The translations under genes were made by a program, and so were the position numbers. Below, piece after piece: positions 9,330-18,129 of a stretch of DNA of 64,000 bases. The DNA is from JBJHBP01 sp050485685. Lineage in GTDB: Bacteria; Pseudomonadota; Gammaproteobacteria; Steroidobacterales; Rariloculaceae. Numbering within the stretch: the stretch's first letter is position 1; each line of letters opens with the position of its first letter. The stretch lies in assembly GCA_050485685.1 (NCBI GenBank), contig JBJHBW010000002.1:1-64000 (forward strand). The letters are read 5' to 3'. Under the pieces are notes generated by a model that saw only the letters and a program-made list of their open reading frames with translations, was not told where the DNA came from and did no database searches.

Positions 9330-9699
9330 CGGTTTTCCTTTCCAACGCAAGTAGTTGGGTTAGAATCATATGCACGCGCATCCGAATTGAATTTAACTAT
9401 ATCTCAGCAGTCTTAGATACCGTTGTGAACGGTTTCACCAATCCGGCCCGGTTTTTGCGGCTCCGTCCACAAAAGCGGCATCGGATTCGCGCCCCCCGGG
9501 GCCGGATGGCGCCGGATACCACATCCGCCGGCGGGGCGGGCGGGACGCCGATGCCGTCTCGACTGAAAGAGAGTATGAGCGGCCACCAGCGCCGGAAATG
9601 TGCCCGGTGTCACAATGCGGGCTTTCGGCGCACCAGGCACTACTGCGACCTGGCAGGGAGACCCGCAGCATCGCATGAGCGTAGAATGCAGGTTCAGTC
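9330..9699. other. divergent intergenic region pilM/mrcA
   Basis: This 370-bp gap separates the divergent pilM and mrcA genes. Its left third (about 9361-9420) is AT-rich and holds the likely pilM promoter and an overlapping pair of inverted repeats. The right part is GC-rich and I see no convincing mrcA promoter in it and no gene. Confidence 0.6.
9365..9438 (-). promoter_or_regulatory. candidate pilM promoter with overlapping inverted repeats
   Basis: On the minus strand TATAGT (9401-9396) is a good -10 element; a 17-bp spacer puts the -35 position exactly on half of the inverted repeat ACCGTT-GTG-AACGGT (9419-9433). A second repeat, GTGAA-CGGT-TTCAC (9425-9438), overlaps it. The -35 sequence itself is poor, as in promoters that need an activator or are blocked by a bound repressor. 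A second possible -10, TATGAT, lies at 9370-9365. The regulator is unknown. Confidence 0.45.
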
Positions 9700-12204
9700 A
9701 TGAAATCACTCATTCGCATTCCCGTTGCCATCTGCACCTGGCTGGCGGCAATGGTACTGACCGTCGCAGCGTTGTTTGTCGGCGCTTATTACTATGTGTC
9801 GCCGGGTCTGCCCAAGGCAGAAGAGCTGCGCGACGTACGCATGGAAGTGCCGCTCAGCGTCTACAGTCGCGACGGGCGGCTGATCGCCCAGTTCGGCGAA
9901 GCGATCCGTACCCCTGCAAGGCTGGAGAACATTCCTCCGGTCATGATCAACGCTGTACTGGCTGCTGAAGACGAATATTTCTTCGAGCACCCGGGCGTGG
10001 ACTACCGCGGTATCACCCGCGCAGTACTGAACGTGCTGCGCACAATGGGCGACCGCAGCATTGGCGGCAGCACCATCACACAGCAGGTGGCACGCCAGTA
10101 CTTTCTTTCACCGGAACGCCTGTACATACGCAAGTTCAAGGAATGGATACTGGCCCTGCGCCTGGAGCAGGAATTCACGAAGGAAGAAATTCTCGAGCTG
10201 TATCTGAACACGACGTTTTTCGGGCAACGATCCTACGGCGTCGTTACGGCTGCGCAGACCTATTTCGGCAAGTCGCTGGACGAGCTCACGGTGGCCGAGG
10301 CGGCGCTGATCGCCGGCATCGCACAGGGGCCTTCGATCCAGAACCCGGTACGCAGCCCGGAGCGGGCGGCGGCGCGGCGCGCCTACGTACTGCGCCGCAT
10401 GAACGAACTCGGAATGATTTCCGACGAGGAGCATCGGACGGCGGTGGCAACGCCGGTTGTTTCCCGCCTGCACGCGCGACGCATAGAGCTGGAGGCACAT
10501 TACATCGCCGAAATGGTGCGCCTGGAAATGACGGAGCGCTACGGCGATGCCGCAATGACTTCAGGCTTCCGGGTCACGACCACGATAGACAGCAGGCAGC
10601 AGCGCGCCGCGGCAGAATCGGTACGGCAGGCGCTGCTGAACTACGACGAGCGACACGGCTATCGTGGCCCGCTGCTGCAGCTGGAACTGCCGCCATGGGT
10701 GGCCGACACCGATGCGGCTGAACTGGCGGAAAGGCCCGAGCTGCTCGCCGATCTTGAGCTCATGCTGGCCGACTTCCCGAACCGGGTGGGCATGACCACG
10801 GCGCTGGTGTTGTCGGTCGAAGATTCTGAAGCGGCGGTCTACATGTCAGGCCGGGGCCCGCAGACCCTGCCCTTCGATGCGGTGTCATGGGCGGCGCGAT
10901 ACATAGATGACAATCGTGTCTCCAACCGCCCGCGCACCATGGGCGAGGTCCTGACACCGGGCGACGTGGTGCGCTTCCGCACGACGGACAACGGCAGCTT
11001 CCGCCTTGCGCAGATCCCCGATGTACAGGGCGCCCTCGTAGCCCTGGACCCCCAGGACGGCGGTATCACGGCGCTGATCGGCGGTTTCGATTACTTCATC
11101 AGCAACTACAACCGCGCCACGCAGTCTCGGCGCCAGCCGGGGTCGGCGTTCAAGCCATTCATCTATTCCGCGGCGCTGGAGAACGGCTTCACGCCTGCCA
11201 CGATGATCAACGATGCACCGCTGAGCGAGCACAATCCCGCCACCGGTGCGACCTGGCGTCCACAGAACTATTCGGGATCGGTATACGGTGAGATTTCATT
11301 CCGCGATGCACTGGTACGCTCGCTGAACCTGGCCTCGGTGCGCATCGCGCGCGATACCGGCATCAGCAACACCACCCGGCACCTCAGGGCATTCGGCTTC
11401 GACGATGCCGCGGTCACGCCCGACCTCACCGTGTCGCTGGGTGCCGGCGGCATATCGCCGCTTGAACTGGCACGCGGCTATGCGATGCTCGCCAATGGCG
11501 GCTACCACATCGAGCCTTACGTCATCGACCGCATCGAGTCGGCGGAAGGCGAGGTTCTCTATCAGGCCTCTCCGGCGATCGTCTGCCCGGTCTGTGAAGA
11601 TTCTCCTTTGTATGCAGGCGCGCTGCCACCGGACGATGAGTATTTCGTGGCGGCGGAGGAAACGACCAAGTTCCTGCCGCTGGCCCCGCGCGCCATCACC
11701 GCGCAGAACGCCTACCTGATCAACGACATCCTTCAGGATGTCATCAGGCGCGGCACTGGCACGCGTGCGCTGCAGCTGGGCCGCCGCGACCTCGCCGGAA
11801 AGACCGGCACGACCAACGGCTTCACCGACGCATGGTTCGGCGGTTACAACCGCGATGTGGTGGCCACCGTGTGGGTGGGCTTTGACGACTTCTCGCGCAG
11901 CCTGGGCCGCGCCGGCGGAGCCGCCGAGGAGGGCAGCCGTACCGCGCTGCCGATGTGGATCACGTTCATGGCCGAAGCGCTGGCCGGCGTGCCGGAGAAT
12001 CCTTTCGTGCAGCCACCGGGTATCGTGGAAGCGCGCATCAACCCGCGTACTGGTCTGATTGCCAGCGATGCCGCCACCGATACGCGGCTTGAGAAGTTCC
12101 AGATCGGGCGGCTGCCGGATCGTGAGCGCGCACCGGCATTCACGCCGCCGGGCAGCACCGGAGGCAGTCAGCCACCGCCGCGGTCGGTCGATCCCCTGTT
12201 CTGA
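9700..12204 (+). CDS. mrcA: penicillin-binding protein 1A (bifunctional peptidoglycan synthase)
   Basis: An 834-residue class A PBP that polymerises and cross-links peptidoglycan in the periplasm. An N-terminal membrane anchor (residues 8-30) is followed by the GT51 glycosyltransferase with the catalytic Glu at residue 90 in LAAEDEYFFEHPGVD and GGSTITQQVARQYF. The transpeptidase has SAFK (Ser482), SLN in RSLNLASVR and KTGT at 701-704. An OB-like insert sits between the domains. The C-terminal tail is rich in Pro, Gly and Ser. Its position next to pilMNOPQ is conserved in many gammaproteobacteria. Confidence 0.97.
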   Translation: MKSLIRIPVAICTWLAAMVLTVAALFVGAYYYVSPGLPKAEELRDVRMEVPLSVYSRDGRLIAQFGEAIRTPARLENIPPVMINAVLAAEDEYFFEHPGVDYRGITRAVLNVLRTMGDRSIGGSTITQQVARQYFLSPERLYIRKFKEWILALRLEQEFTKEEILELYLNTTFFGQRSYGVVTAAQTYFGKSLDELTVAEAALIAGIAQGPSIQNPVRSPERAAARRAYVLRRMNELGMISDEEHRTAVATPVVSRLHARRIELEAHYIAEMVRLEMTERYGDAAMTSGFRVTTTIDSRQQRAAAESVRQALLNYDERHGYRGPLLQLELPPWVADTDAAELAERPELLADLELMLADFPNRVGMTTALVLSVEDSEAAVYMSGRGPQTLPFDAVSWAARYIDDNRVSNRPRTMGEVLTPGDVVRFRTTDNGSFRLAQIPDVQGALVALDPQDGGITALIGGFDYFISNYNRATQSRRQPGSAFKPFIYSAALENGFTPATMINDAPLSEHNPATGATWRPQNYSGSVYGEISFRDALVRSLNLASVRIARDTGISNTTRHLRAFGFDDAAVTPDLTVSLGAGGISPLELARGYAMLANGGYHIEPYVIDRIESAEGEVLYQASPAIVCPVCEDSPLYAGALPPDDEYFVAAEETTKFLPLAPRAITAQNAYLINDILQDVIRRGTGTRALQLGRRDLAGKTGTTNGFTDAWFGGYNRDVVATVWVGFDDFSRSLGRAGGAAEEGSRTALPMWITFMAEALAGVPENPFVQPPGIVEARINPRTGLIASDAATDTRLEKFQIGRLPDRERAPAFTPPGSTGGSQPPPRSVDPLF

Positions 12205-12221
12205 CCCGGGCCTGCGCCCAT

Positions 12222-12851
12222 ATGTCCCGACGTCGCTCGCGACACCTGAAGCCCTCGGCAACCGGCCTTGCCGGCTTACGCGAACGCCTGGCGCAGGAGG
12301 CAGCGCGCCTGATCGTCGAGCACGGCATTGCCGACTACGGGCACGCGAAACGCAAGGCGGCCGAAAGACTGGGCGTCAGCGAGTCCGGGGCACTGCCCAG
12401 CAACGCGCATATCGAAGCCAGCGTTGCGGAAAGGCAGCGCATATTCGCACCGTCCGACCATGACAACCGTCTGGTACAGCTTCGGCAACTGGCCGCAGCC
12501 GTGATGGAAAGGCTGGAGCTGTTCCGCCCGCGCCTGGTCGGCGCGGTGCTGCAGGGCACCGCGACCATCAACTCTTCGGTGGAGCTGCACGTGTTCAGCG
12601 ACACGCCGGAAGCGGTGGAGGCGGTACTGCGGCAGTACGGCCTCAATGTGCAGGACACCCAGCGTCGCCTGCGCTTCACTGCCGGTCAGGACCCTGCGCT
12701 GATCCCCGGCTACCGATTCGCCGCTGACGGCGAAGAGGTCATTGCGCTGGTATTCCCCGAGCAGGGCCTGCGCCAGGCGCCATTGAGCCCGGTGGACCGC
12801 AAACCCATGCGCCGCGCGGCACGCGCCGAGGTACTGGCTCTGCTGGGTTGA
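12222..12851 (+). CDS. conserved protein of unknown function, nucleotidyltransferase-like
   Basis: A soluble basic protein of 209 residues, 17 bp after mrcA and probably co-transcribed with it. The first third has the segment AARLIVEHGIADYGHAKRKA, then LPSNAHIEASVAERQRIF; the second half has VGAVLQGTATINSSVELHVF, which resembles the substrate-binding start of nucleotidyltransferase folds, and ends in LRQAPLSPVDRKPMRRA. I recall similar proteins as conserved hypotheticals in proteobacteria, but no function is established to my knowledge. No signal peptide or membrane segment is visible. Confidence 0.8.
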   Translation: MSRRRSRHLKPSATGLAGLRERLAQEAARLIVEHGIADYGHAKRKAAERLGVSESGALPSNAHIEASVAERQRIFAPSDHDNRLVQLRQLAAAVMERLELFRPRLVGAVLQGTATINSSVELHVFSDTPEAVEAVLRQYGLNVQDTQRRLRFTAGQDPALIPGYRFAADGEEVIALVFPEQGLRQAPLSPVDRKPMRRAARAEVLALLG

Positions 12852-12882
12852 CCACAATCCGGACAGGCCCGAAAGTGTCGCC

Positions 12883-13344
12883 ATGAAACCGTTTCGCCAC
12901 ATCGCATTGACCTTGCTGTTGCCGCTGGCCGCACTGGCGGTCGGGGACGCGGCGCGTGCTCAGGCAGCTACGCTGTTTCCTGGACTCGCCACCGCCCCTG
13001 AAGAAGACTTCACCTGGGTCTGGGGTAATTTCGACAGGGCCCTGCAGGGCTTCTCCTCGGATCTGATGATGGAGGGCACGGATCAGGAGTTTGCGTGCCG
13101 CATGACGGTACGGCTTGCAACTTCGCACCGACTCACGGACACGGAGCGGGCACAGCTTGAGCGCGACGTGGAGCGCAGCAGCAGCTTCATCCGCGGTGCT
13201 TCAGATGCGATCAATTTCCTGCATCAGCGCCGCGATGTGGACTGGGCACGCCTGGATTGTGCCCGTGATGAAGCGGCCGACGCGCGTCAGCGCGATTCCA
13301 TCATCGACCAGCGGCTGCAGCGCCGGGTCCGGCCGATACGTTAG
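12883..13344 (+). CDS. secreted protein of unknown function
   Basis: A 153-residue protein with a clear signal peptide (basic start MKPFRH, hydrophobic core, AARA-Q cleavage region near residue 26). The mature part contains two Cys residues, one in EFACRMTV and one in RLDCARDE, that could form a disulfide, and is otherwise helical and charged. It follows the preceding gene by 31 bp on the same strand. I do not recognise a family. Confidence 0.65.
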   Translation: MKPFRHIALTLLLPLAALAVGDAARAQAATLFPGLATAPEEDFTWVWGNFDRALQGFSSDLMMEGTDQEFACRMTVRLATSHRLTDTERAQLERDVERSSSFIRGASDAINFLHQRRDVDWARLDCARDEAADARQRDSIIDQRLQRRVRPIR

Positions 13345-13367
13345 CTGGACGCTGGCGACTGGCAGAC

Positions 13368-13402
13368 GGGCGTATCGCCCGGGACCACCGGATGCTCTGG
13401 TG
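13368..13402. terminator. two small hairpins between convergent genes
   Basis: GGGCG-TAT-CGCCC (13368-13380) is followed by CACCGGA-TGC-TCTGGTG (13386-13402, one G:T pair). They lie between the secreted protein and pilE, which converge, and may stop transcription from both sides. Neither has a T-tract. Confidence 0.3.
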
Positions 13403-13428
13403 ATCGTTACGCCAGCCCGCCATGCTTC

Positions 13429-13881
13429 TCACCAGCAACCATTGGCGCCCAGAGAGCCGGTAGCGCCGCGGGTGCCGTTCTGCGTCAGCGACAGCGTGCC
13501 GCATCGGGAGTCCCCGGCTTGTGGCCCCTGCGGCGTTGCCGTCAGTGTATAGGCGGTGGCAGTCTGCGCTGTGGCCGCAATGGCATAGAAACCATCGGGC
13601 GACGTGGCCGGGAACACACACCCCACATAGGTGTTGTTCTGCGTATAGCAGCGCTCCAGCCGTTGCGAAGCGTCGAGCAATGCGCTCTGACCGTCCGCAC
13701 GCCGCGTACGTTCGACGTACTGCGTGTAGGACGGATAGGCGATCGCCGCCAGCAGCGCGATGATCACGACGACGATCATCAGCTCGATCAGCGTGATGCC
13801 ACGCTGCCCCCGGTAGACCGTCCAGCCATCCGCCTGCTGCATCGGGCTGCCACCGCCGCTTGTCTGTAAGCGGCCAATCAT
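13429..13881 (-). CDS. pilE: type IV minor pilin PilE
   Basis: A 150-residue prepilin. The peptidase site is QRG/ITLIELMIVVVIIALLAAI, with Glu5 present and Ile rather than Phe or Met as first mature residue. The leader is about 26 residues, somewhat long. Cys residues in RCYTQNNTYVGCVF and near the C terminus (SRCGTLS, ANGCW) suggest the usual two disulfide loops. ATG at 13881 overlaps the pilY1 stop (TAATG). It is the last gene of the minor pilin operon. Confidence 0.92.
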   Translation of the reverse strand: MIGRLQTSGGGSPMQQADGWTVYRGQRGITLIELMIVVVIIALLAAIAYPSYTQYVERTRRADGQSALLDASQRLERCYTQNNTYVGCVFPATSPDGFYAIAATAQTATAYTLTATPQGPQAGDSRCGTLSLTQNGTRGATGSLGANGCW

Positions 13882-16800
13882 TACTGGGGCACCAGATCGA
13901 TCCACGACCGGCGTCCGGGCTGGTAGTTCGGGCCCAGCGACGGCAGCAGGTCGCGTTCGATGTCAATGACTTCAACCGGCGTACCGTCGACCAGCTCAGT
14001 TCCCACGCCACCGCGGTCGATTGCTATCAGGTGATGCTCCTGAAGCTGACGGGAATTCGGCACGTAATGACGCAACCGATGGTAGGTGGCGATATTGGGA
14101 TGCTCCAGGAACATCGCGGCTAGTGCCTCAAGGGCAGCTTCGACGATTTCCATATTGTCCGAGCGCAACTCCTGTAGCAGGCGCACATACTCCTGCTGAA
14201 GTTCATCGGTAAAGTTCGATGTGAGCTGCTGGTAGGCGCCCGGAGTAAACCAATCGGTTTCAAACATCAAAGCGGGTCCGGTGTAGTTGCCGGCGCCATA
14301 ACAGGCCGAAGTGACCGGGTTACCGCCACCCTGCTGCTGGAAGCGGGTCATGTCACCCCAATGCCAGAACATGCTCAGCTCGTACAACATCCCGCTCAGT
14401 GCTGTGGCCGGTTGCGTCAGCCCGTCATGCAGCGGTACCACGGTCTGATTATTGCCAGAACCTGTGATTGTAAAGGCACGGGCATACGCACCGCCCCAGC
14501 CCGGATCCTGTCCCTCAATGCCGCTGCCCCGAGGCAGCTGGGCTTCCGGCTGCAGCTCGAATGCCGGATCGTTGTTCGAATCGACAGCAAGAATCTGTAC
14601 CGTCAAAGCGCCATTTCGCCATCGATAGCCCTGACCTTCACGGTTTCGCGTCACATGGGGATCAGTGGCGTAGAGACCCACCGGATTGCCGAGATTATTC
14701 TTGCGTGTGAGGTGCGCATTCGGCGGACCGGCCTGATAGCGATCGGTATTGTTGACGCAGCCGGGCAGCGTTGCCACGGTCGCGTCCAAGGTTCCGACAC
14801 GCTCGGTCGGCGTGATCCTGATCGTGCTCGGCAGCCCGGAATCCGGACAGATCGACGATCCACTGGCCGGTCGGATCGGGTTGTAGCTGCCGTCCAGCGT
14901 AAAAATCAGCTGTTCGGCCTCCAATGCCGCTTTCGCCTGCGCGGGCGATTGACGCAGGATCTGCATCATCATGGTCTGGTATTCGTACACAGGCCAGCTG
15001 CGGCAGCCAATCTGTATGACGTTTTCGCGCGAGAGATCGGCATTGGTAAGCATGACGATAAAGCGCTGCCCGGAGCCGATTCCCACTTCCGTTACCCGAT
15101 TCAGCTCCTGACGCGATTCCCAATCAACTGCAGGGCCTAGCTGCGGGTAGCTGTTGGCACCAGCCCTGTATACCGAGCCTATATCCAGTCGAAGGGCACC
15201 ACGCTGCGGCTCCAGATCAATCAGATCGACGTAATTCACGCCATGATGATGGTTGTAAGCATACGAGTGGCCATCCACGCGATGGCCGAGGCCGTCCGCG
15301 CGTACCAGCGGTTTGGTCGGTCCACTGGCTTCTGGAAACTGGCGATTGCCAAACGGTTCCCGCCAGGGCTCATTCCAAGCCTCGCTGGCTGGTGATGCGT
15401 ACGGCGTACCATACGAAGAACCGAAGGCGCTGTCTGTCATCACATCGATCGGTCCATGTGCAGGCTCCGAGGGCGGATCGATCAGCGGCAGCTGAAGGGC
15501 ATTGATGTATACGCCATCGACAACCGAACGCAGCGCCTGCGTGAATCGCACGCGCGCAAATGCCGGCTGCGCGATATGAAACGCACCGAGATTGACGCCA
15601 ATCGGAAACGTACCGGCAGGAATCGTATTGCCACCGACAATCAACTCGGCCGGCGCGCCATCGTTGTCGTCGAGGATGCAATTCCGGTTCATGTCAAACA
15701 AGGACACGGGCCTACTGGCATTCCCGCCGCTGGCCAGATCCAGCTGCAGAATCCAGCTACCGGCCTGAGGCTCCATGATGCGGTCAAGATCAGACATGTC
15801 ATACGGATTCGTAGTCACGAACTGAACACGCCCGGCACGAACCTGTGGATGGCCGATCAGCCTCTCGCCCGCTCTCGGCAGATTGACACGCCAACCGAGA
15901 TTTGGCGTGCTGCCGGACCAAACGGGTGTCTGCGGATCGGCGACGAAACGCACCGTGGATTCTGCCGTTTCTGACTCCACGGCGGCACAGTAATTGACGG
16001 CTTCCGGAGGAACGGGCCAGGACACGGTTGCCGACACCAGTGACTGAACCACCAGCCTGTCGTCGGTAATTGTGGCGCCGTCACCGCGATCCCACAGGCC
16101 GTATACGGCCTGTGTCGCCGTGTTCTGAATATCGGCACCGCTCAACAGACTCCCGGTGCCGAAAAAGACCATGAATCCCTGCTGCGTGTCCGGATGGCGG
16201 GCGACGTCGGGCTCGACGGTAATCGGGCGATTCGTGCCCGCCGAAAACAGTCTCGTGACGGAGTTGTCGCTGAGATTGAATCTCCAGAGGTTGCCTTGCA
16301 GGTCACCCGCGTAGGCGACATCGGCAACGCCATTCCCGGTGGTATCGACCAGTGATGGCGCTGAAAGTCCGTTTTCTGTAGTGCCATCGGTCGGAATAAA
16401 TTGTGGTGCACTGCCGTCAAGCGGAATAACCACCAGCTGCGCGGTGCCGGCGTCGCTGGCGTAGCCATTGCCTGTGATCACGGCCCAACGTGAGTTATTC
16501 GTGCCGTCCGGAACACGAGCTATCGTCGGCCGTCCACGAATGTGGCCAATTCGAGAATCGTAGCTGCCGCCGATATAATCATCGTTGCTGCCCGCCAGCT
16601 CGCGCAACACGGATGGGTTGTCAGGCGTTGTGACGTCAAGCACGAACAGACCCTTGCCACCGGCACCCAATCCACCGGTGACGATGTGCTGCGGAGTTGA
16701 CGTCGTACCGATATCACGATGTCGCAGTTCCCCATCCACAAAATGTGTGGGCTGATACGGAGAAATTCGCAGCAGCCCCACGCGCCCCATCAGCATGGAC

Positions 16801-17600
16801 GGCACGTAGCCGAAGACTTCGGTGCCATCTGCCGCGCTGAAACCGTGCAGCATGCCGTCGTTGGCGCCCACGACAACGAGTCCGTCGGATCCGGCCGGCA
16901 CATATACCGGCAGCGAATTCACGATCGCGCCGAGCACACTGAACCGCCAGCGATAGATGCCAGCGTTCTTGCAGCGCTCAAGACTTCGATCGCCGCGGAT
17001 GAAGTTCAGGATCGGGCTATCCCATGCATCCGGGTCATCTTCGTCTGCCCACGGTGTTGCCGCGTCCAGCGTCTGACGCTGCGATTCGGATAGTTCATCC
17101 CACTGGAACGGTACCTTCTGCCCGCCGGACATCGTAAAGATATTGCGTCCCTGCCAGAAAAGCGGGTCCTCTTCTGTGCATTCCCAACCTTCCGCCATTT
17201 CCTCGGTCAGGTCGTACCATTGATAATCGGGAAACGAATACCGTGCGCTCCACAGGTCCTGACTTCCGCGCCAGTTTTCGCCGTCCCGAGGATACAGACC
17301 TATGTCACCGCGGGTCAGACGCACGCCGTCACTGGTTATCTCGTATTCGATCAGATCGCCGGTCCAGGACCCGCTTTCGAACCAGGGACGATAGGCACGT
17401 GTGCCACCCTGCTCGTTGCCGACCCGCGGCTCGAGGTTTGAACTCTGCAGCGTGTACGGGGCCAGCGTCATGAACGGCTCGGTGGTCGGGTTGACCGTGG
17501 CCTGGCCAAAAGCAACCGTGGTGAAGGCTGCCGCCGACAACACCGTCATGACACGGGTGCAGAGCGCGGAGTTTTTCATCTGAAAAGTTCTTTTCATCAT
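13881..17600 (-). CDS. pilY1: type IV pilus tip protein PilY1/PilC
   Basis: A 1239-residue secreted protein expected to cap the pilus and act in adhesion and priming. It has an upstream GGAGGTGA and a signal peptide ending in VAFGQ. The beta-propeller runs from about residue 200 to 680: LPVYVPAGSDGLVVVGANDG, LGAGGKGLFVLDVT and the calcium-type loop DTTGNGVADVAYAGDLQGNL. There is no MIDAS-type von Willebrand A domain before the propeller, although many PilY1 proteins have one. About 550 residues follow the propeller, starting with DGHSYAYNHHHGVNYVDL. Codon use looks somewhat less GC-rich than in neighbours. Confidence 0.93.
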   Translation of the reverse strand: MMKRTFQMKNSALCTRVMTVLSAAAFTTVAFGQATVNPTTEPFMTLAPYTLQSSNLEPRVGNEQGGTRAYRPWFESGSWTGDLIEYEITSDGVRLTRGDIGLYPRDGENWRGSQDLWSARYSFPDYQWYDLTEEMAEGWECTEEDPLFWQGRNIFTMSGGQKVPFQWDELSESQRQTLDAATPWADEDDPDAWDSPILNFIRGDRSLERCKNAGIYRWRFSVLGAIVNSLPVYVPAGSDGLVVVGANDGMLHGFSAADGTEVFGYVPSMLMGRVGLLRISPYQPTHFVDGELRHRDIGTTSTPQHIVTGGLGAGGKGLFVLDVTTPDNPSVLRELAGSNDDYIGGSYDSRIGHIRGRPTIARVPDGTNNSRWAVITGNGYASDAGTAQLVVIPLDGSAPQFIPTDGTTENGLSAPSLVDTTGNGVADVAYAGDLQGNLWRFNLSDNSVTRLFSAGTNRPITVEPDVARHPDTQQGFMVFFGTGSLLSGADIQNTATQAVYGLWDRGDGATITDDRLVVQSLVSATVSWPVPPEAVNYCAAVESETAESTVRFVADPQTPVWSGSTPNLGWRVNLPRAGERLIGHPQVRAGRVQFVTTNPYDMSDLDRIMEPQAGSWILQLDLASGGNASRPVSLFDMNRNCILDDNDGAPAELIVGGNTIPAGTFPIGVNLGAFHIAQPAFARVRFTQALRSVVDGVYINALQLPLIDPPSEPAHGPIDVMTDSAFGSSYGTPYASPASEAWNEPWREPFGNRQFPEASGPTKPLVRADGLGHRVDGHSYAYNHHHGVNYVDLIDLEPQRGALRLDIGSVYRAGANSYPQLGPAVDWESRQELNRVTEVGIGSGQRFIVMLTNADLSRENVIQIGCRSWPVYEYQTMMMQILRQSPAQAKAALEAEQLIFTLDGSYNPIRPASGSSICPDSGLPSTIRITPTERVGTLDATVATLPGCVNNTDRYQAGPPNAHLTRKNNLGNPVGLYATDPHVTRNREGQGYRWRNGALTVQILAVDSNNDPAFELQPEAQLPRGSGIEGQDPGWGGAYARAFTITGSGNNQTVVPLHDGLTQPATALSGMLYELSMFWHWGDMTRFQQQGGGNPVTSACYGAGNYTGPALMFETDWFTPGAYQQLTSNFTDELQQEYVRLLQELRSDNMEIVEAALEALAAMFLEHPNIATYHRLRHYVPNSRQLQEHHLIAIDRGGVGTELVDGTPVEVIDIERDLLPSLGPNYQPGRRSWIDLVPQ

Positions 17601-17611
17601 TCACCTCCGGC

Positions 17612-18124
17612 CTACATGTCAGGCGCGGCCAGCGTCACATAAAGGGATTGCACGATGCGCAGCCCGCCACGGTCGTCATCGTCCCGCTCCTCGCGGGCAG
17701 ACACGCGAAAAATGTGCATCAGGCTGTCTTCGAATCCGCCGCCCTCGGCAACCGACTCGCCCGGCACCAGAAACTCGCCCATGTACTCGATTACGAAAGC
17801 GTTCGGCCAGACCTGATCGAAGTCGGCGGCCGGAAACTCGTCATCGGGATCGGCATCCAGATTGAAGTAGTAGTTACGGGTGCCAACACCGCCAGCGACC
17901 AGTGCTTCGACGTCGAACTCTCCGGCCAGCAGCTGGTTCTCCGCCTCCGCAAGAATTGCGGTCTGCTGCTGATAGCTGGCCGACATCAGACCCTGCATGA
18001 TCGAAGAATTCACGACGGTGACGCCGATCACGGTGAGCACCATGAGCAGAATCAGCGAAACCACCAGCACCATGCCACGCGAGCGGCGCGGGAGAGAGGG
18101 GCTGATATCGTAATGATTGCTCAT
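17612..18124 (-). CDS. pilX: type IV pilus assembly protein PilX
   Basis: A 170-residue minor pilin. The N terminus RSRG/MVLVVSLILLMVLTVIGV is a prepilin-like hydrophobic segment that lacks the Glu5 of ordinary pilins, as expected for PilX, and is followed by NSSIMQGLMSASYQQQT, typical of the PilX N-terminal domain. It lies between pilW and pilY1 with gaps of 5 and 11 bp. Confidence 0.9.
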   Translation of the reverse strand: MSNHYDISPSLPRRSRGMVLVVSLILLMVLTVIGVTVVNSSIMQGLMSASYQQQTAILAEAENQLLAGEFDVEALVAGGVGTRNYYFNLDADPDDEFPAADFDQVWPNAFVIEYMGEFLVPGESVAEGGGFEDSLMHIFRVSAREERDDDDRGGLRIVQSLYVTLAAPDM

Positions 18125-18129
18125 GCGCG

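Noticed and set aside
9475..9540. GC-rich palindromic words ahead of mrcA as an operator
   Set aside because: The inverted words are short runs of C and G expected at this base composition and no promoter could be aligned with them.
13368..13402. An sRNA or attachment site between the secreted protein gene and pilE
   Set aside because: Only two short hairpins in 84 bp between convergent genes; terminator remnants explain them.
13881..17600. Frameshift or truncation of PilY1 at its N terminus
   Set aside because: A proper ribosome binding site and signal peptide precede the coding region and no remnant of a von Willebrand domain lies upstream, where pilX begins at once.
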